This document shows, piece by piece, positions 42,766 through 51,663 of a stretch of 64,000 bases of DNA (position 1 is the first letter of the stretch; every line of letters begins with the position of its first letter). The notes below the pieces were generated by a model that was not told the origin of the DNA, searched no databases, and worked only from the letters and a program-made list of their open reading frames with translations. The stretch lies in IMG/VR virus record IMGVR_UViG_3300035670_000020, positions 62,001 through 126,000 of that record. One strand, 5' to 3'. A program made the position numbers and the translations under genes. Source of the stretch: a virus.

Positions 42766-43838
42766 TTTTCAATAGTCTCCTTAATAATCTTAGCAGTATT
42801 TTCCCAAGTAAACTTCTTACACGTACCTAAACCATGAGCATTATATACGATACGATTCTCATAACAATGTCTCATATATTGTTTTGTTTGCTGGAATTGT
42901 TTTTCGCCCAGTTTTGCCCATTTTCCTGTTCCAAAAAACCATTTTCCGTCATTAGCTACTTCCAATTCATCAATATCAACAAGGAATGAATTGTCTTTAG
43001 TACAATATTGAGTATGAGCGGAATAGTTAGTTGCTATGATCGGTTTATTCAATGCCATACTTTCCAGAATTGAATTATTCCATCCTTCTGCTCTTGATAA
43101 AAATACTCCACAATGCCCTAACGATATATATTGTGCTAAATGATGTTGTGTTGGTAGTCTCTCAAATATTTTGATCTTCTTTTGTAGAGGAGATAGTTTG
43201 ACTAGATTTTCCCATTGAGCTGTTTCTTCTGCGTTTAAGAACGGATTTGCGGGAAGTAACCATAATTCTACATTATCTGTTTGACTAAATGTGTTATTGA
43301 AGCATTGTATGAGAAAATCGTGAGCTTTTCTTGTTTCCCATTTACCAATATGAAAAAACACATATGGTTGTTGTGGGTCTTCGATCTTTATTCTACGCTC
43401 GTCTTTAAAAATGTCAAGGTCAACTGCTAGAGGGGCTACATAAACAGGCTTGACTACTCCATTATCAATTAGGACTTGTTTTGCCCATTCGCTCGACACA
43501 AATATTCCGTCGCATGAATTTAGGTGTACGCGCTCTTGATCTGTTAATTGATCTACTTCAAAAAAAACATGACTGAAATATGGACCACTTCCTATTCTTT
43601 GGGCGAGGTCAAATTGATGCCAGATTTTTAAGCAGGGAGCTTTGTAGTCAAAGTTTTGGGCGTTTCCATAAGTCTCTTGAACTATAGCTTTTTCTATGTC
43701 GTTATTGAGTTGAATATTTTGGGTACTCATAGGAAACAAACTAATATCAACTCCAAGATTATGTAATCCTTTTAGGATGTTGACGCTTGTAATTCCATAG
43801 CCAGTTGTGCCTAGTGGACACTGTAGATTAAGTTTCAT
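42756..43838 (-). CDS. Glycosyltransferase (GT-B, family 1/4 type), 360 aa
   Basis: The C-terminal nucleotide-sugar half has the typical RAEGWNNSILESMALNKPIIATNY motif, with the E-x7-E arrangement (GHCGVFLSRAEGWNNSILE). The N-terminal half begins LQCPLGTTGYGITSVNILKG. It transfers a sugar from a nucleotide donor to an unknown acceptor. It overlaps the PRPP-synthetase-like gene by 10 bases and its upstream neighbour as TAATG, so it is in the same transcript. Confidence 0.85.
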   Translation of the reverse strand: MKLNLQCPLGTTGYGITSVNILKGLHNLGVDISLFPMSTQNIQLNNDIEKAIVQETYGNAQNFDYKAPCLKIWHQFDLAQRIGSGPYFSHVFFEVDQLTDQERVHLNSCDGIFVSSEWAKQVLIDNGVVKPVYVAPLAVDLDIFKDERRIKIEDPQQPYVFFHIGKWETRKAHDFLIQCFNNTFSQTDNVELWLLPANPFLNAEETAQWENLVKLSPLQKKIKIFERLPTQHHLAQYISLGHCGVFLSRAEGWNNSILESMALNKPIIATNYSAHTQYCTKDNSFLVDIDELEVANDGKWFFGTGKWAKLGEKQFQQTKQYMRHCYENRIVYNAHGLGTCKKFTWENTAKIIKETIEKCQ

Positions 43839-44587
43839 TATATTTTATCTTTCCATTCTTTTGATATTTCATGACATGTTCTTATAAAGTATTCTAAATC
43901 AAAATCACTTTTCATTCGTTGTAGGTCTTTGTGTACCCAGCCTATATTATCAATAGTATATCCTTTACTTGAGTCTATTCTATCTAAGGACGCTGTTTTG
44001 TTGTGTACTGATATTTCTCTACCAGTTAAATAACATTTATGGTTTTGTTTTTCTAGCAATAAATCCATATCTTCTATTGTTAGAGAAAATTTTCTATTTT
44101 TACTTTTAGCTCCCAACTTAACTTGGGCAAAATAAGTTCCTGTTATATTTTTTGTACCTTTATAAGAAACATGATCAATTCCGCGTTTTCTTCTACTACA
44201 ATTTTTACATACTTTAGTTTTTCCTAATTCACTAGCTTTTGTCACATATTCATATCCGCATACACAACGAATTAATATTTTTCTTCTATTATTAATAAGC
44301 TCTTTAGTATATCCAATAACAGTAAAATTATTAATTATATCTCCAGACTTATATTTATGTAAATTATTTTTAGCAAAGCAACTTTTACAAGAATTAATTC
44401 TTTTTATATTTCCTGTAGGAACTATTCTAATTTTTCCACATTCGCATCTAACTTTAACGTGCCAAGCTTTGTTTCTTCTAAAAGGTTTTTTTGATATTAC
44501 TGTATAAAGACCATATTTATCTCCATATTTTGTAATAATTCTTTTTGTTTTGTGGTTTTTACTATCTTTTTGTTTCAATTTTTTCAT
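43838..44587 (-). CDS. HNH homing endonuclease with zinc-finger N-terminus, 249 aa
   Basis: The N-terminal half has three cysteine-rich zinc-ribbon-like repeats (VKVRCECGKIR, INSCKSCF, IRCVCGYEYV, KVCKNCSRRK), of the type seen before HNH nucleases in phages. The C-terminal half has an HNH-like region (QNHKCYLTGREIS, SLDRIDSSKGYTIDNIGWVH). The gene overlaps its neighbours by ATGA and TAATG, with no disrupted gene visible, so it is free-standing and may cleave a nearby target. Confidence 0.75.
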   Translation of the reverse strand: MKKLKQKDSKNHKTKRIITKYGDKYGLYTVISKKPFRRNKAWHVKVRCECGKIRIVPTGNIKRINSCKSCFAKNNLHKYKSGDIINNFTVIGYTKELINNRRKILIRCVCGYEYVTKASELGKTKVCKNCSRRKRGIDHVSYKGTKNITGTYFAQVKLGAKSKNRKFSLTIEDMDLLLEKQNHKCYLTGREISVHNKTASLDRIDSSKGYTIDNIGWVHKDLQRMKSDFDLEYFIRTCHEISKEWKDKI

Positions 44588-45687
44588 ATCAGATATTGTG
44601 GATTCTTATTGTCATGAATTTTTGTTACTCTTATAAAACTCGCGCATTTATTCATATCTTTAATACATACTGCTCCAATATAAGAGCAACATGATCTTAT
44701 TCCTCCTAGTAGTTCATTAATAATATTTTGTATTGGTCCTTTATATGGAACCGTAATTTTAGTTCCTTCACTAGCTCTATAGTCTTTTTTTGTGTCTTCA
44801 TATATCGCTTGTGCATAATGTGTTGACATCCCATAATATGTAAAGTTAATTTTTTGTGGGATTTTCTTTGGGTCGATACTACAATAATCATAAGTCCATT
44901 CACCAACACATTCATCTACACCAGAAAAATAGCCGCCAAGACAAATAAAATCAGCCCCAGCACATAACGCTTTCGCTATATCTCCTGAATTTTTATGTCC
45001 ACCATCAGAACAAACTAGTCCTATTTTTTTAGGTTCCTTTTGTTGTCCATGAGCTATATATCCATTATTTATAACACAACTTAATTGAGGAAATCCACAA
45101 CCTGTAACAAATCTTGAAAGACAAGCCGATCCACCACCAATTCCAACCTTAACAATATCAACCCCGCCATGAATAATAAGTTCTTGTGTAGAAGCCGTGT
45201 TAGTTACATTTCCAGCCATAATTATTGAATCTTCAAAATGTGATCTAACTTCTTTGCAATACTTAACAAAACTATCCATATGTCCATTAGGAACATCAAT
45301 ACAGATATTGGGCGACTCTATATCTAGGGCCAGAAGCTGATTGTCTAGCTCTATTAGTTTGCTTAGTTCGCTCTTTTTATATCCTATACTAATCCAAACA
45401 TAAGGTATATTTTGTGGTTTCTGTTTAAAGTACTGTACTAATTCTTCTACAGAATGATACTTATGCAAAACAGCAATCATGTTATTGTCAGCCATCTTAT
45501 CTGCAATAGGGAATGAGCAAAATCCCATATTGGCACACATAACTGGTGTACCTTTCCATGTTCTAGGAGAATGATAAAACTTAAATTCGCGCAAAATCTC
45601 AATATCTGCTCTACTATCAACAGTAGATCTTTGCGGTTCAATAAGAACATCGTCAAAATCCAATTGGATTTCATTGTTGATTTTCAT
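44584..45687 (-). CDS. guaC: GMP reductase/IMP dehydrogenase family enzyme, 367 aa
   Basis: The beta-alpha barrel carries a catalytic cysteine at residue 189 in KVGIGGGSACLSRFVTGCG and a downstream PQLSCVINNGY, matching GMP reductase (GMP to IMP with NADPH). The opening LDFDDVLIEPQRSTVDSRAD is typical. It is unusual for a phage and may adjust purine pools. It precedes the HNH endonuclease and glycosyltransferase in one operon. Confidence 0.88.
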   Translation of the reverse strand: MKINNEIQLDFDDVLIEPQRSTVDSRADIEILREFKFYHSPRTWKGTPVMCANMGFCSFPIADKMADNNMIAVLHKYHSVEELVQYFKQKPQNIPYVWISIGYKKSELSKLIELDNQLLALDIESPNICIDVPNGHMDSFVKYCKEVRSHFEDSIIMAGNVTNTASTQELIIHGGVDIVKVGIGGGSACLSRFVTGCGFPQLSCVINNGYIAHGQQKEPKKIGLVCSDGGHKNSGDIAKALCAGADFICLGGYFSGVDECVGEWTYDYCSIDPKKIPQKINFTYYGMSTHYAQAIYEDTKKDYRASEGTKITVPYKGPIQNIINELLGGIRSCCSYIGAVCIKDMNKCASFIRVTKIHDNKNPQYLI

Positions 45688-45733
45688 CGAAACAAATTCT
45701 CCTCAAGACAAATTTAGCGTGTCACTATGTATG

Positions 45734-46420
45734 TTATTTAACTAGCTGTCTAATGTTTTCCAAGCCCTTCTTTATATTAAGACGAACGGCTTCGCGTGAC
45801 ACCCCGAATTCTTTTCCTATATCATTCAGGCTCAAATCGTCAATATAGTATCTCTTGATTTGTTCTTTCTGTTTTTCGTTAACTACTCCTGATTCTAACA
45901 GAGCATTAAGGTCTTGTTTTATGAGATTTATTTGTTCATTGCTTGATGACTCAAATGATGGATCAGTTTGTTTTGGATCAGCAAAAATTTCATGTAGAGA
46001 ATATTCTTGGTCGTTACTTGGTTTAGTAATTCTATCTAAACTAATCATTTGATAAGGGCCGTTTTCTTTTTTGTATTTGCCACTAACATAAGACTTGATT
46101 GCCCATATCGCACACTGATTCCTATATGAATATGCTGTTTTTGATTTTTGTGTCTTTCCTTTTCTTGTTGGATCAAATCTACTATCGCCCAACATAATTG
46201 CTGTAGCAACGTCACTAATAGCGTCCTCGCTTTGTAACATTTCGTTTTTGAGTCCTGTATAAAACTTTGGAGCAAATTTACTAATCATTTTTTTGGCTAG
46301 TGTTAAGTAATCGCCCAAAGATGCGCATTGTGTCATTGTTTGCATATTTTTCCTTTTCTTTTTCTTGTTAGTTGTCCTAGTACTAGTTTTTTTAGTACTG
46401 TTTTGATTTTTCCTGTTCAT
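45734..46420 (-). CDS. Phage sigma-70-family factor, 228 aa
   Basis: Region 2 is the helical stretch around DAISDVATAIMLGDSRFDP, and region 4 is the helix-turn-helix LSLNDIGKEFGVSREAVRLN near the C-terminus. Two starts are possible: ATG at 46420, or ATG at 46345, which has AAAAGGAAAAAT before it and removes a very lysine-rich leader; the shorter start has the better ribosome-binding site. A strong host-type promoter precedes it, so it is probably made early and may drive a later class of phage promoters. Confidence 0.8.
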   Translation of the reverse strand: MNRKNQNSTKKTSTRTTNKKKKRKNMQTMTQCASLGDYLTLAKKMISKFAPKFYTGLKNEMLQSEDAISDVATAIMLGDSRFDPTRKGKTQKSKTAYSYRNQCAIWAIKSYVSGKYKKENGPYQMISLDRITKPSNDQEYSLHEIFADPKQTDPSFESSSNEQINLIKQDLNALLESGVVNEKQKEQIKRYYIDDLSLNDIGKEFGVSREAVRLNIKKGLENIRQLVK

Positions 46421-46436
46421 TACGCTTCAAGTTCCT

Positions 46437-46464
46437 ATTGTACCATGAGCTTCCTGTGTGTCAA
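46437..46464 (-). promoter_or_regulatory. Sigma-70-type promoter before the phage sigma factor
   Basis: The minus strand has TTGACA (46464-46459), a 16-base spacer and TACAAT (46442-46437), one mismatch in the -10 box. It lies between the GIY-YIG gene and the sigma-factor start, so the sigma factor is placed under host control. Confidence 0.85.
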
Positions 46465-46487
46465 GCGAGTCGCTGGTGACGCTAATG

Positions 46488-47354
46488 TTAGTAGTTTTCA
46501 TAATAATTTTTCCAAGATTTGAATGAAGAATATTTAATATTATTATGTTTACAAAATTCTCTTTTAGATAAACCAGAATCTTTCCATTCTCCATATTTTT
46601 GTTTTTTGTATTCTAGATCTTTAACTCGCACAGATTTCTGAATAGGCTTCTTATCTCTAATATAACTACATTTCCACAATGAAATTGTTCTACTGTCAAC
46701 ACCTATTAATTTTGCGTAATCTGTTTGAGTTAAACCTAGTTCTTTCATTTTTTTTATATGTTTAATTTTATTGTTTGCTGTCAAGTTTCTTAGGTCTGGA
46801 CGATATTTCCTAATCCACCAATTAAATAAATTATTTTTAATATCATATTTTTTACAAATATTCTTTTTTTCTATAGGAAATGAATTTTCCCACTCATTCA
46901 AAATCTTATGAATTTGCTTCAAAGAAAATGTTAGTCTTTCGTCTCTTTGGATATTCCAGTATTTTTGGTTCCTATTTAAACAGGAATTAGACATATTTTT
47001 TCTATGATGTGTAGTAAATTTTTTGCCAATATTGGAAAATTTAATATCTTCAGATTCCGTTAATATATTAGTTAATATTCCTGTCTTGTCTTCAATTTTA
47101 CCAAACCATCTTATAAGAAAACTTTCTTTTCTCAGGGCTTCTTCGTATGAATCGCACTCATATAAAACTTTAATGAGCGCACCGTACTTATTTATATATG
47201 CTTTTTTTATAGGATTGTTTGCTCTGTTTTTATGGCTATTTATTCTTCTTTTTATGTCTTTAGTTATCCCTATATAAAATAGGCCATCGTCTACTTTATT
47301 GGTGATATATTTAAAATTTTTTTCCTTATATAGTCCATAAACATAAATTTTCAT
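46488..47354 (-). CDS. GIY-YIG homing endonuclease, 288 aa
   Basis: The N-terminal domain has YVYGLY then LFYIGITKDIKRRINSHKN (GIY-YIG), followed by CDSYEEALRKESFLIRWFG with the conserved Arg-Glu. The C-terminal half has one or two helix-turn-helix segments (LTQTDYAKLIGVDSRTISLW, LSKREFCKHNNIKYSSFKSW) that should bind DNA. It sits between the sigma-factor promoter and a virion-like gene, in a spot where mobile endonucleases often insert. Confidence 0.85.
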   Translation of the reverse strand: MKIYVYGLYKEKNFKYITNKVDDGLFYIGITKDIKRRINSHKNRANNPIKKAYINKYGALIKVLYECDSYEEALRKESFLIRWFGKIEDKTGILTNILTESEDIKFSNIGKKFTTHHRKNMSNSCLNRNQKYWNIQRDERLTFSLKQIHKILNEWENSFPIEKKNICKKYDIKNNLFNWWIRKYRPDLRNLTANNKIKHIKKMKELGLTQTDYAKLIGVDSRTISLWKCSYIRDKKPIQKSVRVKDLEYKKQKYGEWKDSGLSKREFCKHNNIKYSSFKSWKNYYENY

Positions 47355-47386
47355 ACGTTTGCTAATTCTCACTTAATACATTGACT

Positions 47387-48424
47387 TTACCAGCTCCACT
47401 TGCACGACCACCACCTAGCTTTCCATTTTGGACCAGGATTATCACAATTGTGCCTAGCCCTAAAACTTTTTCTTCGTTCTGGATCGTTTTTCTTGATTCG
47501 CATGTTCGGATCGCCAAATCTTAAAATAATCACTTTACCTTTTTCGTTTTTTACATATACTGCAAATTTTTTCGGACCATCTGGTGTACGAAAAGGTTTA
47601 TTAAGCTTTACTTTACGCCCCTGATATTCTTCTGCTCTGCCCATGTATAATAACTGTTGACCATCTTTCTTATGTAAACCAGTTCTATCGAAGAAGAATA
47701 TTTCATTTGTTGTTGGATCTCTATATTTAAATAGGGCTGATTCCATTTCTTGTTTGTTTTCTTCTTCATTTTCGTCTTCATGCTCGTATTCGTCTTCATA
47801 TTTTCCAGGCTCATAATATTTAACAAAATCATAAACATTTTGTATATATATTTCTGCCTTAGAAATCATATCTTTTGTCCAATCTTGAAACTCTACTTCC
47901 GTATTCATGACTTTTAGAAGCTCTGTAACTTCCATTAATTGGTCATGCATTTTTTGAATTTGCTCCAAAGCCATCTCGTCACCGCTACTAGATTGCGCTT
48001 TTTTCCAAGATTCTGGGTCTGGTCTGTCTTTGTCTCCTGGTTTTGCGGGTCTATACTTTTTACCCTCCCTTTGGCGCTTTCTTCTAATATTTTCCCAAAG
48101 ACCTGGTCGTTCTTTTGCGCAATCCCATTCTTCTACTGTTTCACCAAAATCTTCATATTCATCCTCTAATGGAACATAGAAATTTATTGGCGATAGCTCT
48201 TCTGTGACCCCGTCTTCTTCGCATTCACAGTCGCTATAAGTAATTTGTTCTTGAAGGGCTTCCAAAATTTCGCTGACTACAGAACCTTTTGTGTTAGCTT
48301 GTCTATTACAAATAGCGTATCTTTGTCCTTTGTCTGGATATTCTTTATTCATAACGGGATCACTCATACATCTAGACATAAATTTGTCAATTTTTTCATC
48401 TTTTTCTCTTTTAGGTATTGGCAT
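47387..48424 (-). CDS. Phage protein with conserved RARHNCDNP C-terminus, 345 aa
   Basis: The start ATG at 48424 has AAAGGAG 5 bases upstream. The N-terminus (PIPKREKDEKIDKFMSRCMS, then QRYAICNRQ) and C-terminus (RRKSFRARHNCDNPGPKWKA, ending WWSCKWSW) are recalled as conserved features of large phage proteins, but I cannot name the family. A long acidic middle (EDEYEHEDENEEE) separates them. It might be a head or scaffolding-type protein. A GGTGTAT element lies just before it. Confidence 0.55.
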   Translation of the reverse strand: MPIPKREKDEKIDKFMSRCMSDPVMNKEYPDKGQRYAICNRQANTKGSVVSEILEALQEQITYSDCECEEDGVTEELSPINFYVPLEDEYEDFGETVEEWDCAKERPGLWENIRRKRQREGKKYRPAKPGDKDRPDPESWKKAQSSSGDEMALEQIQKMHDQLMEVTELLKVMNTEVEFQDWTKDMISKAEIYIQNVYDFVKYYEPGKYEDEYEHEDENEEENKQEMESALFKYRDPTTNEIFFFDRTGLHKKDGQQLLYMGRAEEYQGRKVKLNKPFRTPDGPKKFAVYVKNEKGKVIILRFGDPNMRIKKNDPERRKSFRARHNCDNPGPKWKARWWSCKWSW

Positions 48425-48439
48425 ATATTTTCTCCTTTG

Positions 48440-48455
48440 ATTAGGATACACCAAT
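48440..48455 (-). promoter_or_regulatory. GGTGTAT late-promoter-like element
   Basis: The minus strand reads TTGGTGTATCCTAATC, directly after the deoxyribosyltransferase-like stop codon and 16-31 bases before the ATG at 48424, with AAAGGAG in between. Its GGTGTATCCTAA core is nearly identical to the copy before 28998. Confidence 0.55.
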
Positions 48456-48994
48456 TAAGCAATAGACATATCTAAAAATCTCCAGCGATCAAAATCGTCA
48501 ATAATAACAGATTCATTGATATGATATAAATAACTCTTAAGATCATCCCATGAAGAAAAAATCATTTCATGAGGTATTGTTCCAAATAACCAGTCCGGAG
48601 CATTTTCTTTACCTTGCTCCATATGTACCAATATAGCTTTTCTTAAATTGTTTGCAGAAAAACATTCCTCCCATGTACCTACTGCGTAATGATCTAGATC
48701 AATATTAACTATTAAAAAATCACTAAGATCAACAAGACGAAGATCAACCTTTCTAATAGTTTTCATAATTTTGGAGAGTTCATCGTATTTACCTTCTTTT
48801 TTTAGTTGTTGTTTAAGAATGTGTGTCTCATCATCCTCTTTACCTATATTCATGGGTTTTTTAAGAGGATTGAACACCACCACACCTAAACTCTGCAAAA
48901 ATGGAGTAATATCTTCTCTCCAGCCTCTACCTCTATCCTTTACTCTATCCATTGCTCCTGCAAGATAAACTCTCTGATTAGATAACCTATTCAA
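48455..48994 (-). CDS. Nucleoside 2-deoxyribosyltransferase-like protein, 179 aa
   Basis: RVYLAGAMDRVKDRGRGWRE, FNPLKKPM and the segment VDLSDFLIVNIDLDHYAVGT followed by WEECFSANN match the nucleoside deoxyribosyltransferase family, whose Glu (here in GTWEECF) is the nucleophile. Members exchange bases on deoxynucleosides or cleave nucleotides. It could edit nucleotide pools or hydrolyse defence signals. It is joined to the glycosyltransferase by a 1-base gap. No partner gene is evident. Confidence 0.7.
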   Translation of the reverse strand: MNRLSNQRVYLAGAMDRVKDRGRGWREDITPFLQSLGVVVFNPLKKPMNIGKEDDETHILKQQLKKEGKYDELSKIMKTIRKVDLRLVDLSDFLIVNIDLDHYAVGTWEECFSANNLRKAILVHMEQGKENAPDWLFGTIPHEMIFSSWDDLKSYLYHINESVIIDDFDRWRFLDMSIA

Positions 48995-49753
48995 TCAAAT
49001 CTCCTTAATAAAACCCTTGATTGTATTCTCTCTAAAAATATCTAGATAAGGTTGCTTGCTACGATGTACTTCTTCCAAACATCTTGCCAAATGTTCTGGA
49101 TTTGTGCTTCTACCTTGGGGGTTTTCATAATACAATCCCACTGGATGATTTAGTAATTCCAATTTTGCTCCACCAAATGCACACCGAAGCCAAAATTCTC
49201 CGTCTGCGGCAGAAAAATAGCTTTCGTCAAAATATCCAAAACGGTCATGCAAACTCTTTCTCCAAAGAGGCATACAATGAGGACTATTGTGATTTAATAA
49301 ATTTTCAAGAGAAAAGCTAGAAATAGGATAAACTAAATTATAGCTATTGTCCTCATATTTTTCGTTGGCTGTTCTTGAAACATAAGTGATACCATAAGCT
49401 ACATCAATATGGGGTTTTCTTACTAGAAGTTTATATAGTAATTCTATTCCATGACACGGTTTACGGTCATCAACATTCCAGTTGCCTATAATGTCAGCCT
49501 GACATTGTTTAATTGCAATATTCCATGCTGGATAAAGTCCTGGATCTTCATCTAATCGAATATATTTAACGTTTTCATACATCCTACTCCTTGGCTCGAT
49601 ATACTTTCTTTCATTTTCTGGAGAATTACAGTCCAAGATAACAAATTCTGTATCTTCAAACATAGTTTGCTTGAAGACATCTTCCAGATATCCCTCTATA
49701 AATTTTTCACCCTTATAGACAGAACAGAAGATAGATACTTTGTATTTTTTCAT
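48995..49753 (-). CDS. Glycosyltransferase family 2, 252 aa
   Basis: The start KVSIFCSVYKGEKFIEGYLE and the IIGNWNVDDRKPCHGIELL segment (DxD-like at VDD) are typical of GT-A family 2 enzymes. It ends LARCLEEVHRSKQPYLDIF. It probably adds a sugar in the surface-glycan pathway encoded further right. It overlaps the actin-like gene as TAATG. Confidence 0.82.
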   Translation of the reverse strand: MKKYKVSIFCSVYKGEKFIEGYLEDVFKQTMFEDTEFVILDCNSPENERKYIEPRSRMYENVKYIRLDEDPGLYPAWNIAIKQCQADIIGNWNVDDRKPCHGIELLYKLLVRKPHIDVAYGITYVSRTANEKYEDNSYNLVYPISSFSLENLLNHNSPHCMPLWRKSLHDRFGYFDESYFSAADGEFWLRCAFGGAKLELLNHPVGLYYENPQGRSTNPEHLARCLEEVHRSKQPYLDIFRENTIKGFIKEI

Positions 49754-50763
49754 TATGAAAGAACCTTAGAGGCAATTAAACATCCTTTAGAAACGCTGTG
49801 TAGAGGATCTACGGCATGAACAACTTCACTAATTTTGACAGGAAAATCTAATTCGCCCAATTTCTTTTTGAATGTATCTACATATCCGTCAGCTTTTGAT
49901 GTTCCGCCCGCGATAACTATTTTAAGTGGATCTTTGAACTTTGGCAAAGCTTTATGTCCACCTAGAGCAAAAGCTAATTGTTTAACTGTATAATCAATTA
50001 ATCTTTCATAATATGTAGCAACAGCCTCTAAGATCGGATTAGGATTAGTTTCGCCCACTTTAAATCCACCGCCCTCTTTTTCGGCTTGTACAACGCTGTC
50101 TGGTTCACCAGTTGCAACGGCACTCATACGATCAATCCAGTCGCCCGATTTTGTTGTACTAAATACAACCGTTGGTTCACCATTCAACATCACACAAACA
50201 TTTGTCATTCCAGAACCACAACTAATAGCAATACCAGTATAATCGTCATTCTCAAGTTCAGCGTAACACAGAGCTTCTGCTTCGTTGATAGCTCTGGCAT
50301 CATACCCACATTCAGTTAAGATAGATTTTACAACATCTTCATGATAACCAACGTCAAAATCTTCTGTTTCTTGGTCTACTGGTTGAGCAGGAACGCAGAA
50401 CACTAATTTGTCGCCTGGGTTAGCTGCTTGCCCAACAACTTCTTTGAGAATAAACGCTAGAACTCTTTTTGCATCCTTTTCTTTGGCCGACACTACTCCT
50501 CTATACATGGGGCGTTTTGCTGTGTCGTTTCGCTCAATAGCTTTTTCAATTGCGTCTTTACCAAGTATGATAAATGAGCCATCAACGTCCTTGATAAAGG
50601 TTTTTCCTGCTAAACCCTTCTCGATCATTTTTGTGGCTACAGGAGTAGTAGGCTTAATAACATAAAAAGCATCACGAAATTCTTTATATTCGACATTGCC
50701 AGCATCATTGTCTTTTGACAAAACAATAAAACTCGTACCCACATCTAAACCAACATTTGCCAT
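49753..50763 (-). CDS. Actin/Hsp70-fold ATPase (ParM/MreB-like), 336 aa
   Basis: Start ATG at 50763, with AGGAG 7 bases upstream, gives MANVGLDVGTSFIVLSKDN (phosphate-1 loop). The second phosphate loop is ISCGSGMTNVCVM and the adenosine motif IVIAGGTSKADGY, in the order of actin/Hsp70 ATPases. Such proteins form filaments or move DNA; phage homologues position DNA or cargo. No ParR-like partner or centromere-like repeats were seen. Confidence 0.75.
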   Translation of the reverse strand: MANVGLDVGTSFIVLSKDNDAGNVEYKEFRDAFYVIKPTTPVATKMIEKGLAGKTFIKDVDGSFIILGKDAIEKAIERNDTAKRPMYRGVVSAKEKDAKRVLAFILKEVVGQAANPGDKLVFCVPAQPVDQETEDFDVGYHEDVVKSILTECGYDARAINEAEALCYAELENDDYTGIAISCGSGMTNVCVMLNGEPTVVFSTTKSGDWIDRMSAVATGEPDSVVQAEKEGGGFKVGETNPNPILEAVATYYERLIDYTVKQLAFALGGHKALPKFKDPLKIVIAGGTSKADGYVDTFKKKLGELDFPVKISEVVHAVDPLHSVSKGCLIASKVLS

Positions 50764-50782
50764 AATTTTACTCCTATTATTA

Positions 50783-51094
50783 CTATTTTTTGAGACCTTT
50801 GAGTTTGTCAACTGCCGACGATATATTTTCGTCAGATTTTTTGGTTTCGCCCAGCGACCCATATTTTTTTTCCATGCCGTCAGTTGTGATTTTGGTCACT
50901 ATTTTCTGATCTTCTATAGATATAGTATTGGGGCGAGCTTGATTGTCAACATCCTTTTGCTTCTTAAAGAAAGATTGTGAAGGGGTTCCGAAATTTTGCT
51001 GACTATTCAATTTTCCTATTAAATATCCCAACAATCCAATAATAATATTGGAAGATAGTACGGATGCGATAATGAGTGAATCGGTATGAGACAT
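50783..51094 (-). CDS. Membrane-anchored small protein, 103 aa
   Basis: Residues 5-24 (DSLIIASVLSSNIIIGLLGYL) form a transmembrane helix, followed by a hydrophilic, charged tail ending DKLKGLKK. It lies 19 bases before the actin-like gene start and overlaps the RmlC-like gene as TAATG, so it could be a membrane partner of the actin-like ATPase. The family was not recognised. Confidence 0.55.
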   Translation of the reverse strand: MSHTDSLIIASVLSSNIIIGLLGYLIGKLNSQQNFGTPSQSFFKKQKDVDNQARPNTISIEDQKIVTKITTDGMEKKYGSLGETKKSDENISSAVDKLKGLKK

Positions 51095-51663
51095 TATAAT
51101 TGGCTTAAATATGGTAGGTTTTTATCTTTTTCTGAGAGGATAATATCCTCAATACCGATAGGATATTCTATATTTACGTCAGGATCATTCCATTTTAGAC
51201 CTTGCTCTGTTTTTGGATTGTGAGAAGATTCTGTCGTTAAATATTGGAATATAGACCTATCCGATATTGTTAATACACCATGAGCGAAACCGGGAGGAAT
51301 ATACATCATTTTTCCCTCTGGTTTATCTAAACAGCCATATCCCCATAGATAATCATTTCCCACTAAAATGTGTGCTGTATATTTACCAAATGTTTTAGAT
51401 CCTTTTCTTACATCAACAGCAATATCAAATATTCCACCAATAATTGGTTTAACTATTTTACCTTGACTATCGGCCCCAGTATGAAAATGAAGACCTCTTA
51501 ATACGCCATATTTAGAGCTAGCTAATTTTGATTGTTTTACTTCTACATTTAATTGATCCTTATTAAAAGTTTCACATAAATATCCTCTATCGTCCTCATA
51601 ATAATCATGATGAATCAATAGAACCTCTGGCAGTATTGTGTCTTTTTCAAATCTAATATTCAT
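51094..51663 (-). CDS. rmlC: RmlC-like sugar 3,5-epimerase, 189 aa
   Basis: The cupin signature includes EDDRGYLCETFNKDQLNVEV, LRGLHFHTG with catalytic His, and FQYLTTESSHNPKTEQGLKW. It is a dTDP-4-keto-6-deoxyglucose 3,5-epimerase type. Together with the RmlD-like reductase nearby it could make a dTDP-deoxyhexose, but RmlA and RmlB are not in the window, so the sugar may be made from host precursors. Confidence 0.85.
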   Translation of the reverse strand: MNIRFEKDTILPEVLLIHHDYYEDDRGYLCETFNKDQLNVEVKQSKLASSKYGVLRGLHFHTGADSQGKIVKPIIGGIFDIAVDVRKGSKTFGKYTAHILVGNDYLWGYGCLDKPEGKMMYIPPGFAHGVLTISDRSIFQYLTTESSHNPKTEQGLKWNDPDVNIEYPIGIEDIILSEKDKNLPYLSQL

